A stretch of DNA of 64,000 nucleotides, from NCBI GenBank assembly GCA_030761205.1, contig JAULJL010000046.1, positions 9,875,590 to 9,939,589 on the forward strand, read 5' to 3'. This document shows, piece by piece, positions 1 to 11,684 of the stretch. Source of the stretch: Fremontodendron californicum (lineage: Eukaryota > Streptophyta > Magnoliopsida > Malvales > Malvaceae). The position numbers and the translations under genes are program-made. The notes under the pieces were generated by a model that saw nothing but the letters and a program-made list of their open reading frames with translations, searched no databases and was not told where the DNA came from. Positions within the stretch are counted from its first letter, which is position 1. Each line of letters begins with the position of its first letter.

Positions 1-1875
1 TTGATAATACTCATTAAATGTTCCCAATACTTTTGGTGGTATTTAACGAGATCTTTCACCTCAGGATATCTTAGGAATCATTATTATGACGTCCTTTGAA
101 TTCCCTCATCGGTAATTTGCGTTCATTTTTTATTTAAATGCATACAATGCAAATATTAAAGTACGAGATGCACATGACTAAGCACATAAGACATGTGATT
201 AAATACATAATTATACGATTAAACATATGAAGCGTATCATTTCTAAACACGAGCATGGAAAAATATCAAGCACATACATATTCATTTTTATTAATTTATT
301 TATCATTTTTAATCATTTCCATTTTTGAAATGGAAGCGAATTTTTTCGTATTGAGAATACCACGAAATATTCTCACTACTTGTGGTGATATTTAACGAAA
401 TTCTCTCACCTTGGTATATCTTAGGAATCATTACTATGACATCCTTCGAATTCCGTCATGGTAATCCGTGATCATTTTTTATTCTTGCATGAGTGCACAT
501 GGTGCAACAATAAAAAAAATGCAATGCATATGAATTAAATAATTTATTCTCTTCATTTTAAAATACATACATATTTCGAATGATTATGAATTTTTTTAAA
601 AAAAAAGGAAAGTCATCTATATAAAAATAATTATTGGAACACCCCGCTACCCATTTATTATCTTTACTCAAATATCTTAAAGAAAAATTAATACTTTAAC
701 CTTTCCCAAAAATGAATTTCTTTTAGAGATTTTCTTCTTTTTTTTTAAAAAAAAAAAAGAAAATAATAATTTTTATTTTAATATTTATTTAGTAACAAGA
801 AATAATTAATTTTTTGAAATTTATATACTTTTACATAAAAACATCTTACTTATTAAGAAAATGAATAAATAGAGAAATAAATAAATGGATGAGAAAATAC
901 CAAGGGAAGAAATAATAATACCCAAGGGTGATTTCGTTTGACCCAAAATTGATGAAGGTTGGCCCAAAACTGACTGGGCTTGAGGGTTTCAAGTCTGGGC
1001 TGAATCTGGTGGGCCGGTCTTCTCTTCCTTTTCTTTTTCTTTTTTCCTTTTTTTTCCTTCTTCTGGCCGGGTTACATACGGGTCGAGTTCAACCCTGGTC
1101 GGGCCGCGGGTCACGCGTGGGTCAGCTGAATTCTCTATCTCTCTCTCTTCACTTTTTCATTTTTCTTTCTCTCTCTACAATTCTCTCTCTCTCCTATTCA
1201 ACCAAAATTTCCAGAAGCAATGAACAAACCCAGATTTCGACCGGCAGCCATCGTGTTGTCGCTGCATCGCCGCCATCCGCCGTCAATGGTCGAACTCCTT
1301 TTGAGCCCAAAATTCACCTACTTGCTCTTCTTGACCTCCTCTTCCCAAATCTGACCTCGATTTTGCCTGAAAACACCTCCAAAGGCCTAGATCTAAGATT
1401 TTAGCCACGACCTTCAAACCTCTGATCCGGGTGGCGTGGCCAGGGCTTCCTGGCAGCCGAGGTGGGGGTTGGCGTGGCCAAGGCTACCTGCTGCCTGTTA
1501 GTAGGGGTAGGGGTGGCCAGGCTGCATGGGTAGGGGGCATGGGCAGGCTGGGCCACTGGCCTGCTTGGCTAGCAGGCCCAAATGGCTTGGCCCAGCAAGC
1601 CCGATTGGCCTGAAAGCAAGGATGGCCTGGTATGGGGTCTATCGGGCCCCCGCAAATGATTTGGGCCTTCAAGCCTACAAAAATAAGAAAAATAAAATAA
1701 GTTAATAATAAACAACATAAAATAAAATAAAAATAAAAATAAAAACAACATTAAACAATAATAATAGAGACTGGAAATTAGATTCACATTGGACTTAAAT
1801 TAGACTTGAAACTAATTCGGGACTTGGCTCGGGATGTGATTTGGGCCCCGATCCGGACAAAATTCGGTTGCTACA
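1..1875. mobile_element. LTR-like block, possibly part of a Ty3/gypsy-type LTR
   Basis: No gene is convincing here. A ~110-bp segment near 30-130 recurs diverged near 370-480 (shared words include TATCTTAGGAATCATTA). From about 930 to 1680 the base composition becomes much GC-richer than anything nearby, with CT microsatellites at 1137-1195 and G-rich low-complexity runs at 1440-1620. The block ends in GGTTGCTACA at 1875, where a different repeat family begins. A long LTR with a GC-rich transcribed leader would look like this, but no opposite LTR, primer site or polyprotein is in the window. The left end may lie outside. The open frames at 928-1404 and 1431-1787 are low-complexity and not gene-like. 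Confidence 0.3.
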
Positions 1876-2282
1876 CTTGAAATTCGAGGCTCGAAGGTCG
1901 ATCGAGTTTCACTTTTCAAGCTTGATTCGAGATAAAAATTGAATTCCTTGAGCTCGCTCGATTAGGCTCGTTTACCTAGTAAAAAATGAGCTTGATTCTC
2001 ATACTCGAGTTCAAACTCGATTATTTTTGCTCGAGCTTAAGCTTAAGCTCGAGTTCGATTTTGAATTGAGATTTTTCAATACTAATTAAAATATATATAT
2101 TAAAAATAAAAAGCTCGATTAGGCTAATGAGATACTTAAGTCAAGCATTAGGATACTCGAATTAGGCTCGCTCGATAGCTCAAGTTACTCGAGCTTAACT
2201 CGACAATGACTGATTCGAATTCGAGTTTTTTTTAATCGAATCTAAGTAGCTTGCGAGTACAGGTATCTCGTTTACATCCCTA
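1876..2282. mobile_element. Family E hAT-like miniature element, left-truncated
   Basis: The interior is built of repeated words such as GCTCGAGCTCG and CTCGATTAGGCTCG in both orientations. The right end reads CTCGTTTACATCCCTA, matching the right ends of the copies at 26192-26619 and 50750-51183. The expected left end (TAGGG-TGTAAA type) is missing and the element abuts the LTR-like block, so no target duplication can be scored. Confidence 0.55.
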
Positions 2283-2596
2283 ATCTCAATCACACCTAAT
2301 CTTGTTTTTCTCTTTTATCCATTGCCAAATTGCCAAAGGAACTAAGCAAATAAAAATGGCGAAGAGATGATTTAGATTTTTCTTTGATTTTTTTTTCCCA
2401 TTAGGAAGGCAGCATATGTATAAGTTATAACTAACCTATTAGGACCACTATCTACTCTTTCATGTATGTATTTTCTACTCTTTCATGTATGTATTTTCTT
2501 TTTAAAGAATCATATTTGAATCTTCTTTTTTTCCCTCAAAATTATACTTGATAAGAAAACATTGTCATGGTTTGGTGAATGTTGGATGATTAAGAT
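2283..2596. other. Unassigned AT-rich spacer
   Basis: I see no gene. A short direct duplication of CTACTCTTTCATGTATGTATTTTCT-like sequence (period ~26) lies at 2452-2500. Nothing else stands out. Confidence 0.4.
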
Positions 2597-2817
2597 TAGA
2601 CCTAGCAAATTGTGTATGTGTATCGTATTTTTTTTATATCATTCGTGTAAATATAAATGCAATATAAATATTAAATGTATCAAAATTTTAAATACGAATA
2701 TGATACATGTATTAAATATGTTAATCGTATTTAAACGTATCGTTTTATGTTTATTATATTATTTTTATATTTATTAAACAAATCGTATTCATATCGCATT
2801 TAAAATTATCGGATCTA
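2597..2817. mobile_element. Family D hAT-like miniature element, 221 bp, with perfect target duplication
   Basis: The ends are TAGACCTAGCAAATTGTGT on the left and AAAATTATCGGATCTA on the right, which are imperfect inverted repeats. The element is flanked by a perfect 8-bp direct repeat, ATTAAGAT, at 2589-2596 and 2818-2825. Eight-base duplications are the signature of hAT-superfamily transposition. The interior repeats words such as TATCGTATT and AAACGTATCG. The longest open frame (2562-2777) is repeat sequence, not a gene. Relatives lie at 15507-15746, 18775-19008, 20285-20508 and 28145-29130. Confidence 0.8.
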
Positions 2818-2937
2818 ATTAAGATGTTAATAAGAGTAGATATGTTTGGTGGTTGGTGGGTTCGAAGCATGCACGAAGGGGTTGTGAAAGAAAAGGAGAG
2901 TTGTCTCTAAGTGTGTGAGCGTGACAAACATAAATTA

Positions 2938-3424
2938 GGGTCCCTTTAGATGGGAGGTGAGATTGATTTCGGTGATATTAAAAATAATGGTAACAGTGAG
3001 ATTAGTTACTGTAGCAGTGATATTAAAATCAGTGCCAGGATATGTGTTTGAATTCAAACGCAGCGGCGTTGGTGAGGTGAATTATAGTGAGAAAGAAAAA
3101 TAATCATTAAAAGCATTAGATTAAAATGTGTATATAAATACTTAAAAATTATTATAATTATATTTAAATTAAATAATAATTAAAAAATATTTATGTTAAA
3201 AAAATAAATTAAAAATTTTAAAAATAAATAATTTAAAAACTAGAAATTAAAAAATAAATTTTAAAAAGAAAAAAATAATGGAAGGATAATTGGGGGTTTT
3301 CCCCTTTCACTGGGGTCCAGTTATACATTGGACCCCTGCCTTTTCAATTTAACTGGAAGGGCTGATGAGGTGAGAATCCCCACTGGGTGTGCGTTCAGAG
3401 GTGCAATAGAATCCAAATGAACCC
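2938..3424. mobile_element. Tourist-like (PIF/Harbinger-type) miniature element, 487 bp
   Basis: The left end is GGGTCCCTTTAGATGGGAGG and the right end, read on the minus strand, is GGGTTCATTTGGATTCTA. The element lies between TTA trinucleotides at 2935-2937 and 3425-3427, the 3-bp duplication typical of PIF/Harbinger elements. The interior has a GC-richer edge at each side and an AT-rich centre without coding sequence. The class assignment is inference from termini and duplication length. Confidence 0.6.
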
Positions 3425-3439
3425 TTAATTGGTGTAGCT

Positions 3440-3680
3440 AGTTGACCTCTAATTACACCTGTTCAAGAGCCTAGTTATTCGTCTAGTCCAACAAGTTCAA
3501 TTCGTATTAAGCCGGACTTCGTTATATATTTTTTGTATAAAAAAATTCAAATTATAAAAATATTAATATAATTTTTTTAAACAGTGAAACAGACTTTTGA
3601 ATCAGCCCAACGCGAACCGAGCTTGGACAAATAATTTCAAAAAAATTGAGCTGCAATCCGACCTGGGTCATCATGAACAC
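3440..3680. mobile_element. Family F degenerate miniature element
   Basis: The sequence starts near TTACACCTGTTCAAGAG and ends near CATCATGAACACCTTTA, so the two ends are imperfect inverted repeats carrying a (GG)TGTTCATGA-type word. The interior has the pattern of lineage-wide repeats with GACTCGAACC-like words around an AT core. Similar degenerate segments lie at 23100-23330, 25435-25735, 27500-27800, 33045-33290 and 46674-46790. Boundaries are approximate and no target duplication is clear. Confidence 0.4.
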
Positions 3681-4262
3681 CTTTACCCTAATGGCAATGC
3701 ATGATATTTTTCATTTGTTTCGGATTTGGGTAGATGATGATAGCATTGTTTTTCGCCATTCTTAGGCCCCTGCAAATGCCAATGGAAGGAAAGCTGCAAA
3801 GATAGAGAACCATGATTTTTACTCGCACACGTCCCTTTTCGAAGAAAAAAAAAAAAAAAAAAAACAAAAACAAATGGCAATGGATGATCAAACCCTTGCA
3901 ACAAAGCAAACTCAACTAGCAATCAAAGAATGTGGAAGAGGGATAGCAAGTTTTAAAATTAAACCAATGGGAATCGCTGATAAATCATGAATGCCTGCAT
4001 GGATGGGCCTATAATCAAATAGCATTCACATCAAAATTCTACAAAAACAACCCTTATTTTATCATGAAAAATATTAATCAATGTTTACTGACATTAGCTA
4101 ATGTGATATTTAAAATATATATATAATAAATAAATAATTATTTTTTTTAAATTTAATAAAAATAATACATTAAATGCAAAAAAAAAAATTTAAAATAATA
4201 ATAAAATAATTCTTAATCAATGTCTATATGCACTTGTTAATCATACATTTTTATAATATATT
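3681..4262. repeat. AT-rich spacer with a family I repeat (about 4070-4255)
   Basis: No gene is supported. A poly-A run is at 3845-3863. About 4070-4255 holds a repeat whose core is a run of T/A words around AATAAAAATAATACATTAAATGC, bounded by TTAATCAATGTCTATA-like ends in inverted orientation. The same core is recognisable near 9750-9850, 19300-19460, 23500-23660 and 58340-58500, so this is a dispersed family. Confidence 0.45.
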
Positions 4263-7200
4263 GATATTAGAGGCATTAATGGTCGAGTTGGACTGGTTAG
4301 ACCCGGATAGTATAAAAAATACTTATTCAATTTTGTCCTATTGAATCTGAAAATCAATATTATTAGTTAAAATATATTAAAATATTAAAAAATAATTTTC
4401 ATACTAATATTTATATTTTCATAATTAAATTTAAATAAAAAATATTTTTTACTAAATAGTAATCTCAATCGAGTTAAACTAGTTTGAATTACAAACATTC
4501 TTTCCCAAATTTAACCTAATTTAAGCAAGATTTATTGGGTCAAGCAAGTAATCTGACTCGTGAACAGATTTAACTGGTACCTAATCATTTTGAAAAAGAT
4601 TGATGTGTCTTGAATTTTGTTTTGGTGTATAAATTTAAAATATAAGAAATACTTGCATTTCATTTGTAATAATTCAAACCAAGAGGATGATTCAAAAAGG
4701 CTTGAAAAAAAAATAAAGTTTATAAAATGTGACTGAGTAGTTTCTTGTTCTATTATCATAAGAGTTTCCAAGATCAGTTAAAAAGAAAGAAAATTAAATT
4801 AAAAGACTTCACAAATGCTTGACTTCACACAATTGATCAAAAAAGGTAAACTTTTAAAATTTGACATGATTCACAACAAATGTAATAAATAATCATTCAT
4901 GGAAAATGAAAAAAGAAAAATTAATATCATAATGTTAATTCAGGTTTGTTCACTAAATGCAAAAATGCAATTCAAAGGCATAGATGATAAATGAAGTAAA
5001 TGAAAACTTTTTGGTTTGGCAGAAAGATTTATGGTTCATTAAAAAAAATTCCTATTAATGGCCTACCCTATTTACTTACAACCATGAATCATCCCTCCTA
5101 ACAGTATTTAGTCTAAAAATTCATAGTAATATATAACATGTGTAAGAAAATTAATTGATATACTGTCCGTTAATTAGATTTGTTAATGGATCAGATTATT
5201 CGTTCGATTCGATAGATTTGATTTGAATTGAGTCGGATATGAAATAGATTTTTAGTTGGTATTAGAAGCATTCATGATTGAGTTGGACTGGGCTAGACCC
5301 GAATAGTAAAAATTTACTTGTTTAGATTCGTCCTATCGGATCCAAAAATTTATTTTACTATTTAAAATATATTAAAATATTAAAAAATAATTTTCATATT
5401 AATATTAATATTTTTATAATTAAATTTAAATAAAATTTTTTTTACTAAATAGTAATCTCGATCGAGTCAAACTAGTCTGAATTACAAAAATTCTTTTCCA
5501 AATTTAACCTAATTTAAGCAAGATTTATTGGATCAAGCAAGTAACCTGACTCGGTAACAGATTTAACTGGTACCTAATCCTCTTGAAAAAGATTGATGTG
5601 TCTTGAATATTGTTTTGGTGTATAAATTTAAAATCTAAGAAATACTTGCATTTCATTTGTAATAATTCAAACCAAGAGGATGATTCAAAAAGGCTTGAAA
5701 AAAAAAAAATAAAGTTTATAAAATGTGACTGAGTAGTTTCCTGTTCTATCATCATAAGAGTTTCCAAGATCAGTTAAAAAGAAAGAAAATTAAAATTAAA
5801 AGACTTAACAAATGCTTGACTTCACACAATTGATCAAAAAAGGTAAACTCTTAAAACTTGACATGATTCACAACAAATGTAATAAATAATCATTGATGGA
5901 AAATGAAAAAAAAATAAAATTAATATCATAATGTTGATTCAGGTTTGTTCACTAAATGCAAAAATTGCAATTCAAGGGCATACACGATAAATGAAGTAAA
6001 TGAAAATTTTTTGGTTTGGCAGAAAGATTTATGGTTCATTAAAAAATGTGTTATTAATAGCCTACCCTATTTACTTACAACCATGAATCATCCATCCTAA
6101 CAGTATTTAGTCTAATAATTCATAGTAATATATAACATGCGTAAGAAAATTAATTGATATACTGTCCGTTAATTAAATTTGTTAATGGGTCAGATTATTC
6201 GTTCGATTCGATAGATTTGATTTGAATTGAGTCGGATATGAAATAGATTTTTAGTTGGTATTAGAGGCTTTCATGATTGAGTTGGACTGGGCTAGACCCG
6301 AATAATAAAAAATTACTTGTTAAGATTGGTCCTATCGGATCCAAAAATCTATTTGACTATTTAAAATATATTAAAATATTAAAACAAAAATTCATATTAA
6401 TATTAATATTTTTATAATTAAATTTAAATACATTTTTTTTTAGTAAATAGTAATCTCGATCGAGTCAAAGTTGTCTGAATTACAAAAAATCTATTTCAAA
6501 TTTAACCTAATTTAAGCAAGATTTATTTGATCAAGCAAGTAACCTGACTCGGTAACAGATTTAATTGGTACCTAATCCTTTTGAAAAGATTGATGTGTCT
6601 TGAATTTTGTTTTGGTGTATAAATTTAAAATATAAGAAATAATTTCATTTCATTTGTAATAATTCAAACCAAGAGGATGATTCAAAAAGGCTTGAAAAAA
6701 AAATTAAGTTTATAAAATGTGATTGAGTAGTTTCTTGTTGTATTATCATAAGAGTTTCCAAAGATCAATTAAAAAGAAAGAAAATTAAAATTAAAAGACT
6801 TAACAAATGCTTGACTTCACACAATTGATCAAAAATGGTAAACTTTTAAAGTTTGACATGATTCACAACAAATATAATAAATAATCATTGATGGAAAATG
6901 AAAAGAAAAAAAATTTAATATCATAATGTTGATTCAGGTTTGTTCACTAAATGCAAAAATGCAATTCAAGGGCATATATTATAAATGAAGTAAATGAAAA
7001 CTTTTTGGTTTGGCACAAAGATTTATGGTTCATTAAAAAAAAGTGCTATTAATGGCCTAACCTATTTACTTACAACCATGAATCATCCCTCCTAACAGTA
7101 TTTAGTCTAAAAATTCATAGTAATATATAACATGTGTAAGAAAATTAATTGATATATTGTTCGTTAATTATATTTGTTAATGGGTCAGATTATTCGTTCG

Positions 7201-9393
7201 ATTCGATAGATTTGATTTGAATTGAGTTGGATATGAAATAGATTTTTAGTTGGTATTAGAGGCATTCATGATTGAGTTAGACTGGGCTAGACTCGAATAG
7301 TAAAAATTTACTTGTTCAGATTCGTCCTATCGGATCCAAAAATCTATTTTATTATTTAAAATATATTAAAATATTAAAAAATAATTTTCATATTAATATT
7401 TTTATAATTAAATTTAAATAAATTTTTTTTACTAAATAGTAATCCCGATCGAGTCAAACTAGTCTGAATTACAAAAATTCTTTTCCAAATTTAACCTAAT
7501 TTAAGCAAGATTTATTGGGTCAAGTAAGTAGCCTGACTCGTGAACAGATTTAACCGGTACCTAATCCTTTTGAAAAAGATTGATGTGTCTTGAATTTTGT
7601 TTTGTTGTATAAATTTAAAATATAAGAAATACTTGCATTTCATTTGTAATAATTCAAACCAAGAGGATGATTCAAAAAGGCTTGAAAAAAAAAATAAAGT
7701 TTATAAAATGTGACTGAGTAGTTTCTTGTTCTATTATCATAAGAGTTTCCAAGATCAGTTAAAAAGAAAGAAAATTAAAATTAAAAGACTTAACAAATGC
7801 TTGACTTCACACAATTGATCAAAAAAGTTAAACTTTTAAAATTTGACATGATTCACAACAAATGTAATAAATAATCATTGATGGAAAATGAAAAAAAGAA
7901 AAATTAATATCATAATGTTGATTCAGGTTTGTTCACTAAATGCAAAATTGCAATTCAAGGGCATATATGATAAATGAAGTAAATGAAAACTTTTTGGTTT
8001 GGCAGAAAGACTTATGGTTCAGTAAAAAAAGTGCTATTAATGGCCTACCCTATTCACTTACAAACATGAATCATCCCTCCTAACAGTATTTAGTCTAAAA
8101 ATTCATAATAATATATAACATGTGTAAGAAAATTAATTGATAAATTGTCCGTTAATCAGATTTGTTAATGGGTCAGATTATTCGTTCGATTCGATAGATT
8201 TGATTTGGATTGAGTTAATTGATAAATTGTCCGTTAATCAGATTTGTTAATGGGTCAGATTATTCGTTCGATTCGGTAGATTTGATTTGGATTGAGTTAA
8301 TTGCTAAATTGTCCGTTAATCAGATTTGTTAATGGGTCAGATTATTCGTTCGATTCGATAGATTTGATTTGGATTGAGTCAGATATGAAATAGATTTTAG
8401 TTGGTATTAGAGGCATTCATGATTGAGTTGGACTGGGCTAGACCCGAATAGTAAAAAATTACTTGTCCAGATTCGTCCTATCGGTTCCAAAAATCTATTT
8501 TACTATTTAAAATATATTAAAATATTAAAAAATAATTTTCATATTAATATTAATATTTTTATAATTAAATCTAAATAATTTTTTTTTTACTAAATAGTAA
8601 TCTCGATTGAGTCAAGCTAGTCTGAATTACAAAAATTATTTTCCAAATTTAACCTAATTTAAGCAAGATTTATTGGGTCAAGCAAGTAACCTGATTCGTG
8701 AACAGATTTAACTGGTACCTAATCTTTTTGAAAAAGATTGATGTGTCTTGAATTTTGTTTTGGTGTATAGATTTAAAATATAAGAAATACTTGCATGTCA
8801 TTTGTAATAATTCAAACCAAGAGGATGATTCAAAAAGGCTTGAAAAAAAAAAAGTTTATAAAATGTGACTGAGTAGTTTCTTGTTCTATTATCATAAGAA
8901 TTTCCAAGATCATCTAAAAAGAAAGAAAATTAAAATTAAAAGACTTAACAAATGATTGACTTCACACAATTGATCAAAAAAGGTAAACTTTTAAAATTTG
9001 ACATGATTCACAACAAATGTAATAAATAATCATTGATGGAAAATGAAAAGAAAAAAAAAATTAATATCATAATGTTGATTCAGGTTTGTTCACTAAATGC
9101 AAAAATGCAATTCAATGGCATATATGATAAATGAAATAAATGAAAACTTTTTGGTTTGGCAGAAAGATTTATGGTTCATTAAAAAAAGTGCTATTAATGG
9201 CCTACCCTATTTACTTACAACCATGAATCATCCCTCTTAACAGTATTTAGTCTAAAAAATCATAGTAATATATAACATGTGTAAGAAAATTAATTGATAT
9301 AGTGTCTGTTAATTAGATTTGTCAATGGGTCAGATTATTCGTTCGATTCGATAGATTTGATTTGAATTTAGTCGGATATAAAATAGATTTTTA
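4263..9393. repeat. Tandem array of five ~1 kb units
   Basis: The landmark TATTAGAGGCATT-type segment recurs at about 4265, 5260, 6259, 7254 and 8404, giving spacings of 995, 999, 995 and 1150 bp. All intervening sequence is also repeated in the same order (for example GACTTCACACAATTGATC and CTTTTTGGTTTGGCAGAAAG). The long fourth unit is explained by a local 82-bp triplication (separate entry). Copies differ by scattered substitutions and small indels. The array stops at 9390 in AGATTTTTAGTG, after which unrelated sequence begins. The ~80-codon minus-strand open frames in two units (4532-4771, 5525-5767) decay in the other copies and are not genes. Each unit begins with family F-like GACTGGGCTAGACCCG sequence, so a transposon end may have been included when the unit was first duplicated. 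Confidence 0.9.
8133..8379. repeat. 82-bp tandem triplication inside the 1 kb array
   Basis: The segment beginning TTAATTGATAAATTGTCCG occurs at 8133, 8215 and 8297, a period of 82 bp. Each copy contains GGGTCAGATTATTCGTTCGA. The other large units have this segment only once, so the triplication is a later event within the fourth unit. Confidence 0.88.
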
Positions 9394-10014
9394 GTGATCC
9401 AAGTTGACCGACTCAACCCAAATTTAATTATAAAATATTAATATTAATATAAAAATAAAAATAAATTTTAAATAGTAAAACGGCTTTCAGATTCTATCTG
9501 ATCGAGTTGAGTTTGAACAAGAAAAAAAAAATTATCGGACTCGACCCATGAATAAATCTATTGTGGATAAAATTTAATACTTTCACAAATAAATTTAAAT
9601 ATATGACATATGTTTTTGTAAACTATAATAAAAATATTAAGAAATTAATATAAAAAATATTTGTCAGCTTTTTTAACCTCGCTTGTTATATTATGAGGAT
9701 CATTAAAAATATAAAGTTATATTTATAGACAAAAAACATAATTAATTCATTACTTTTTTTAAAATTTAATAAAAATAATATATTAAATTTTTTTTTTCAA
9801 AAATAATAATTAAATAATATTTAACTTGTATATATAGATACTATTAAGCAAACCCAAAACATAAGTAACCGCAAAATTACGCATTACAATTTCAAACTTA
9901 TTTCACCATTTAATTTACTCACAAAAATAAAATAAATGAATCCAAAAATCTCCATATTTTTTGTATAAATTTTCTACCCAAAGTACCCTTCACAAGACCA
10001 TCAAAATTACTAAT
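9394..10014. other. AT-rich spacer downstream of the LRR gene
   Basis: This holds a partial inverted family F-like piece (about 9394-9570, GACCGACTCAACCC and GTTGAGTTTGAACAAG) and a family I repeat (about 9750-9850). The part nearest 10014 should contain the 3' untranslated region of the minus-strand LRR gene. I cannot place its poly(A) site. Confidence 0.4.
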
Positions 10015-11220
10015 CTACCCTTTCCATTCTTTACACTGGGCAGCAGGCCTAGTCTTCTGTTTCCCAGCCTTCAATGGGCACGACGTCTGTACGGGCGGCA
10101 CCATGCAGTTATACTGAAGACATAGCGAACTTCTTAGAGGAATCTCAGCCGTCGGATTGATCTCGATTCCGGTCAAGTAATTATGCTGCAAATAAAGTAT
10201 TTGTATGCGAGCGGATAATAACCGGTCCACGAAGCTGGCCGGGACCTGACCAGTGAACCGGTTGTTATTCAAGTATAGATTCTGTACGGTCGAGAACATT
10301 GATGATATCTGACCCGACAGCCTGTTGTGGCTCAGATCAACGGTCGTGATTGTCACTTGATCAACCGGTTGAACTGTACCGGAAAACAAGTTTCTTTCTA
10401 ACTGAAGGTTTATAATAGGAAATGAGAAGAGCCGTCCGGGGATTGGACCGGTGAACTGGTTCAAACTCAAGTCTAGGTAATTTAACCGGTCGAACCGGGA
10501 TAGAAGCCTATCAACCGGTCCAGTCAGATGGTTCCAGGAGAGAGAGAGGGACTGGAGAGAAGGAGGGAGGGAGTCTGGAGCTAACGAGCCGGAGAGAGCA
10601 TTGTGTTTAAGGTCCAGCCGGTTTAGGGCTTGGGAGAGAAACGGAGGGACCGAACCGGAGAGGTGGTTGTGGCAGAGAATAACGTTGGTGAGCTCCGGCA
10701 AGGTTCCGATGGACCTAGGGATTTCTCCGGTGAGCTGATTGTAGCTGAGATCAAGGGTTTTAAGGCTTCTCAATTGGCCGAGAGTCGCCGGAATATCCCT
10801 GGAAATGAAATTCCGGCTGATCGCAAGAAACCGTAGGTCCTTCAATTGCGAGATTGACTGCGGCAACGACCCAAAGATCCGACCCGGAACAATTGATAAC
10901 TCGGCGAGAGCAGATAGTTTGCCAATGGCCGGGTTTATCCTTCCGGTTAAACCCGGAGAACCAGCACGCGGGTCACCAAGATTAAGAGCTATTACTTTAT
11001 CGGACTCACAGTAAACTCCGGCGAAGTTACAAGGATCGGAGGTAAAATCCCAGGAAGCAAAAAAATTGGATCCCGGCAAGTCATTGAGAGACTTTCTAAT
11101 CGATTGTAAAGCTAAAAAATCAAGTGGGTCTAAAATTGCAAAACCCAAAAATCTACATTGAAATAGAGTAACTAAAAACAGAGCATAAGAAACCACTCTT
11201 ATTCTTTCTTGTTTCGCCAT
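10015..11220 (-). CDS. Secreted leucine-rich-repeat protein, receptor-like-protein type without kinase
   Basis: This uninterrupted 401-residue frame encodes a probable extracellular or cell-wall LRR protein. Residues 1-28 form a hydrophobic signal peptide. Residues 30-71 are the N-terminal cap, with the plant LRRNT pattern ending SWDFTSDPCNFAGVYC. About ten plant-type LRRs follow (roughly 75-345) with LxxLxLSxNxLTGxIP spacing, such as LDLSYNQLTGEIP and LDLSLNQFTGPIP. A C-terminal Cys cap (SSLCLQYNC, then a further C) closes the repeats. There is no transmembrane helix, GPI-type tail or kinase domain, so it resembles a stand-alone LRR binding protein rather than a full receptor. The ATG follows a 19-nt A-run on the plus strand (T-run in the mRNA) and is the first in frame. 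The family is clear; a specific function or partner cannot be read from the sequence. Confidence 0.9.
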   Translation of the reverse strand: MAKQERIRVVSYALFLVTLFQCRFLGFAILDPLDFLALQSIRKSLNDLPGSNFFASWDFTSDPCNFAGVYCESDKVIALNLGDPRAGSPGLTGRINPAIGKLSALAELSIVPGRIFGSLPQSISQLKDLRFLAISRNFISRDIPATLGQLRSLKTLDLSYNQLTGEIPRSIGTLPELTNVILCHNHLSGSVPPFLSQALNRLDLKHNALSGSLAPDSLPPSLQSLSLSWNHLTGPVDRLLSRFDRLNYLDLSLNQFTGPIPGRLFSFPIINLQLERNLFSGTVQPVDQVTITTVDLSHNRLSGQISSMFSTVQNLYLNNNRFTGQVPASFVDRLLSARIQILYLQHNYLTGIEINPTAEIPLRSSLCLQYNCMVPPVQTSCPLKAGKQKTRPAAQCKEWKG

Positions 11221-11684
11221 TGATGAAAAAAAAAAAAAAAAAAAGACCCAGTTTTCCAGTGAAGCAAAGAGGTGGGGAGTTGAAGAGAGGTTTATAAGAA
11301 GAAAAAGAGAAAGCTTTTGGGTTGGCGAAGGTAGCTTTTTCGTGAGAGAAGACTACCGGTTTCTCGTGGGACACAACCGTGAGAGCTTTTAATGGCGAAA
11401 CTATCAGCATCAAAGATTATAGAAAGAGAAAGAGAAATATATTGTATATATGTATTAAAAAAATCAAGATTGGCTTGAAAAAGAAGCAAAAGACCGACAG
11501 AAGACTTATTTTTGTTCTTTGATTCTTGCTTCTGAATCTTCTTCCTTTTATTGCCTGTTTGCTTGTCTGCTTTCTCTTCCTAATGAATGGTGGGGGAGTT
11601 TACTTACTCATGATTTTGACTTCTAAGAGAAGAGGCAGAGCATTGACGATTTATTGAAGTTTAAAACGTTATATATTTATGTTG
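11221..11684 (-). promoter_or_regulatory. 5' leader and proximal promoter of the LRR gene
   Basis: Reading on the minus strand, a poly-T tract (plus-strand A-run 11226-11244) lies just before the ATG. TATA-like sequence (ATACATATATACAATATA, about 11437-11454) is ~220 bp upstream of the ATG, and pyrimidine-rich sequence extends to about 11600. Beyond 11684 a Mutator-like element begins, so the native proximal promoter is short. The TATA call rests on sequence appearance only. Confidence 0.35.

Noticed and set aside
928..1787. Open frames of 60-158 codons on both strands
   Set aside because: The composition is low-complexity (Ser/Leu from CT repeats, Gly/Ala/Trp from G-rich runs), with overlapping frames on both strands and no domain or splice pattern.
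4532..5767. Two similar ~80-codon minus-strand open frames (4532-4771 and 5525-5767)
   Set aside because: They are the same stretch of the 1 kb tandem unit; the other units carry disruptions, and the translation is low-complexity Phe/Ser with no conserved motif.
10630..11489. Plus-strand and alternate-frame open frames across the LRR gene and its leader
   Set aside because: They are antisense or out-of-frame shadows of a strongly supported LRR coding sequence.
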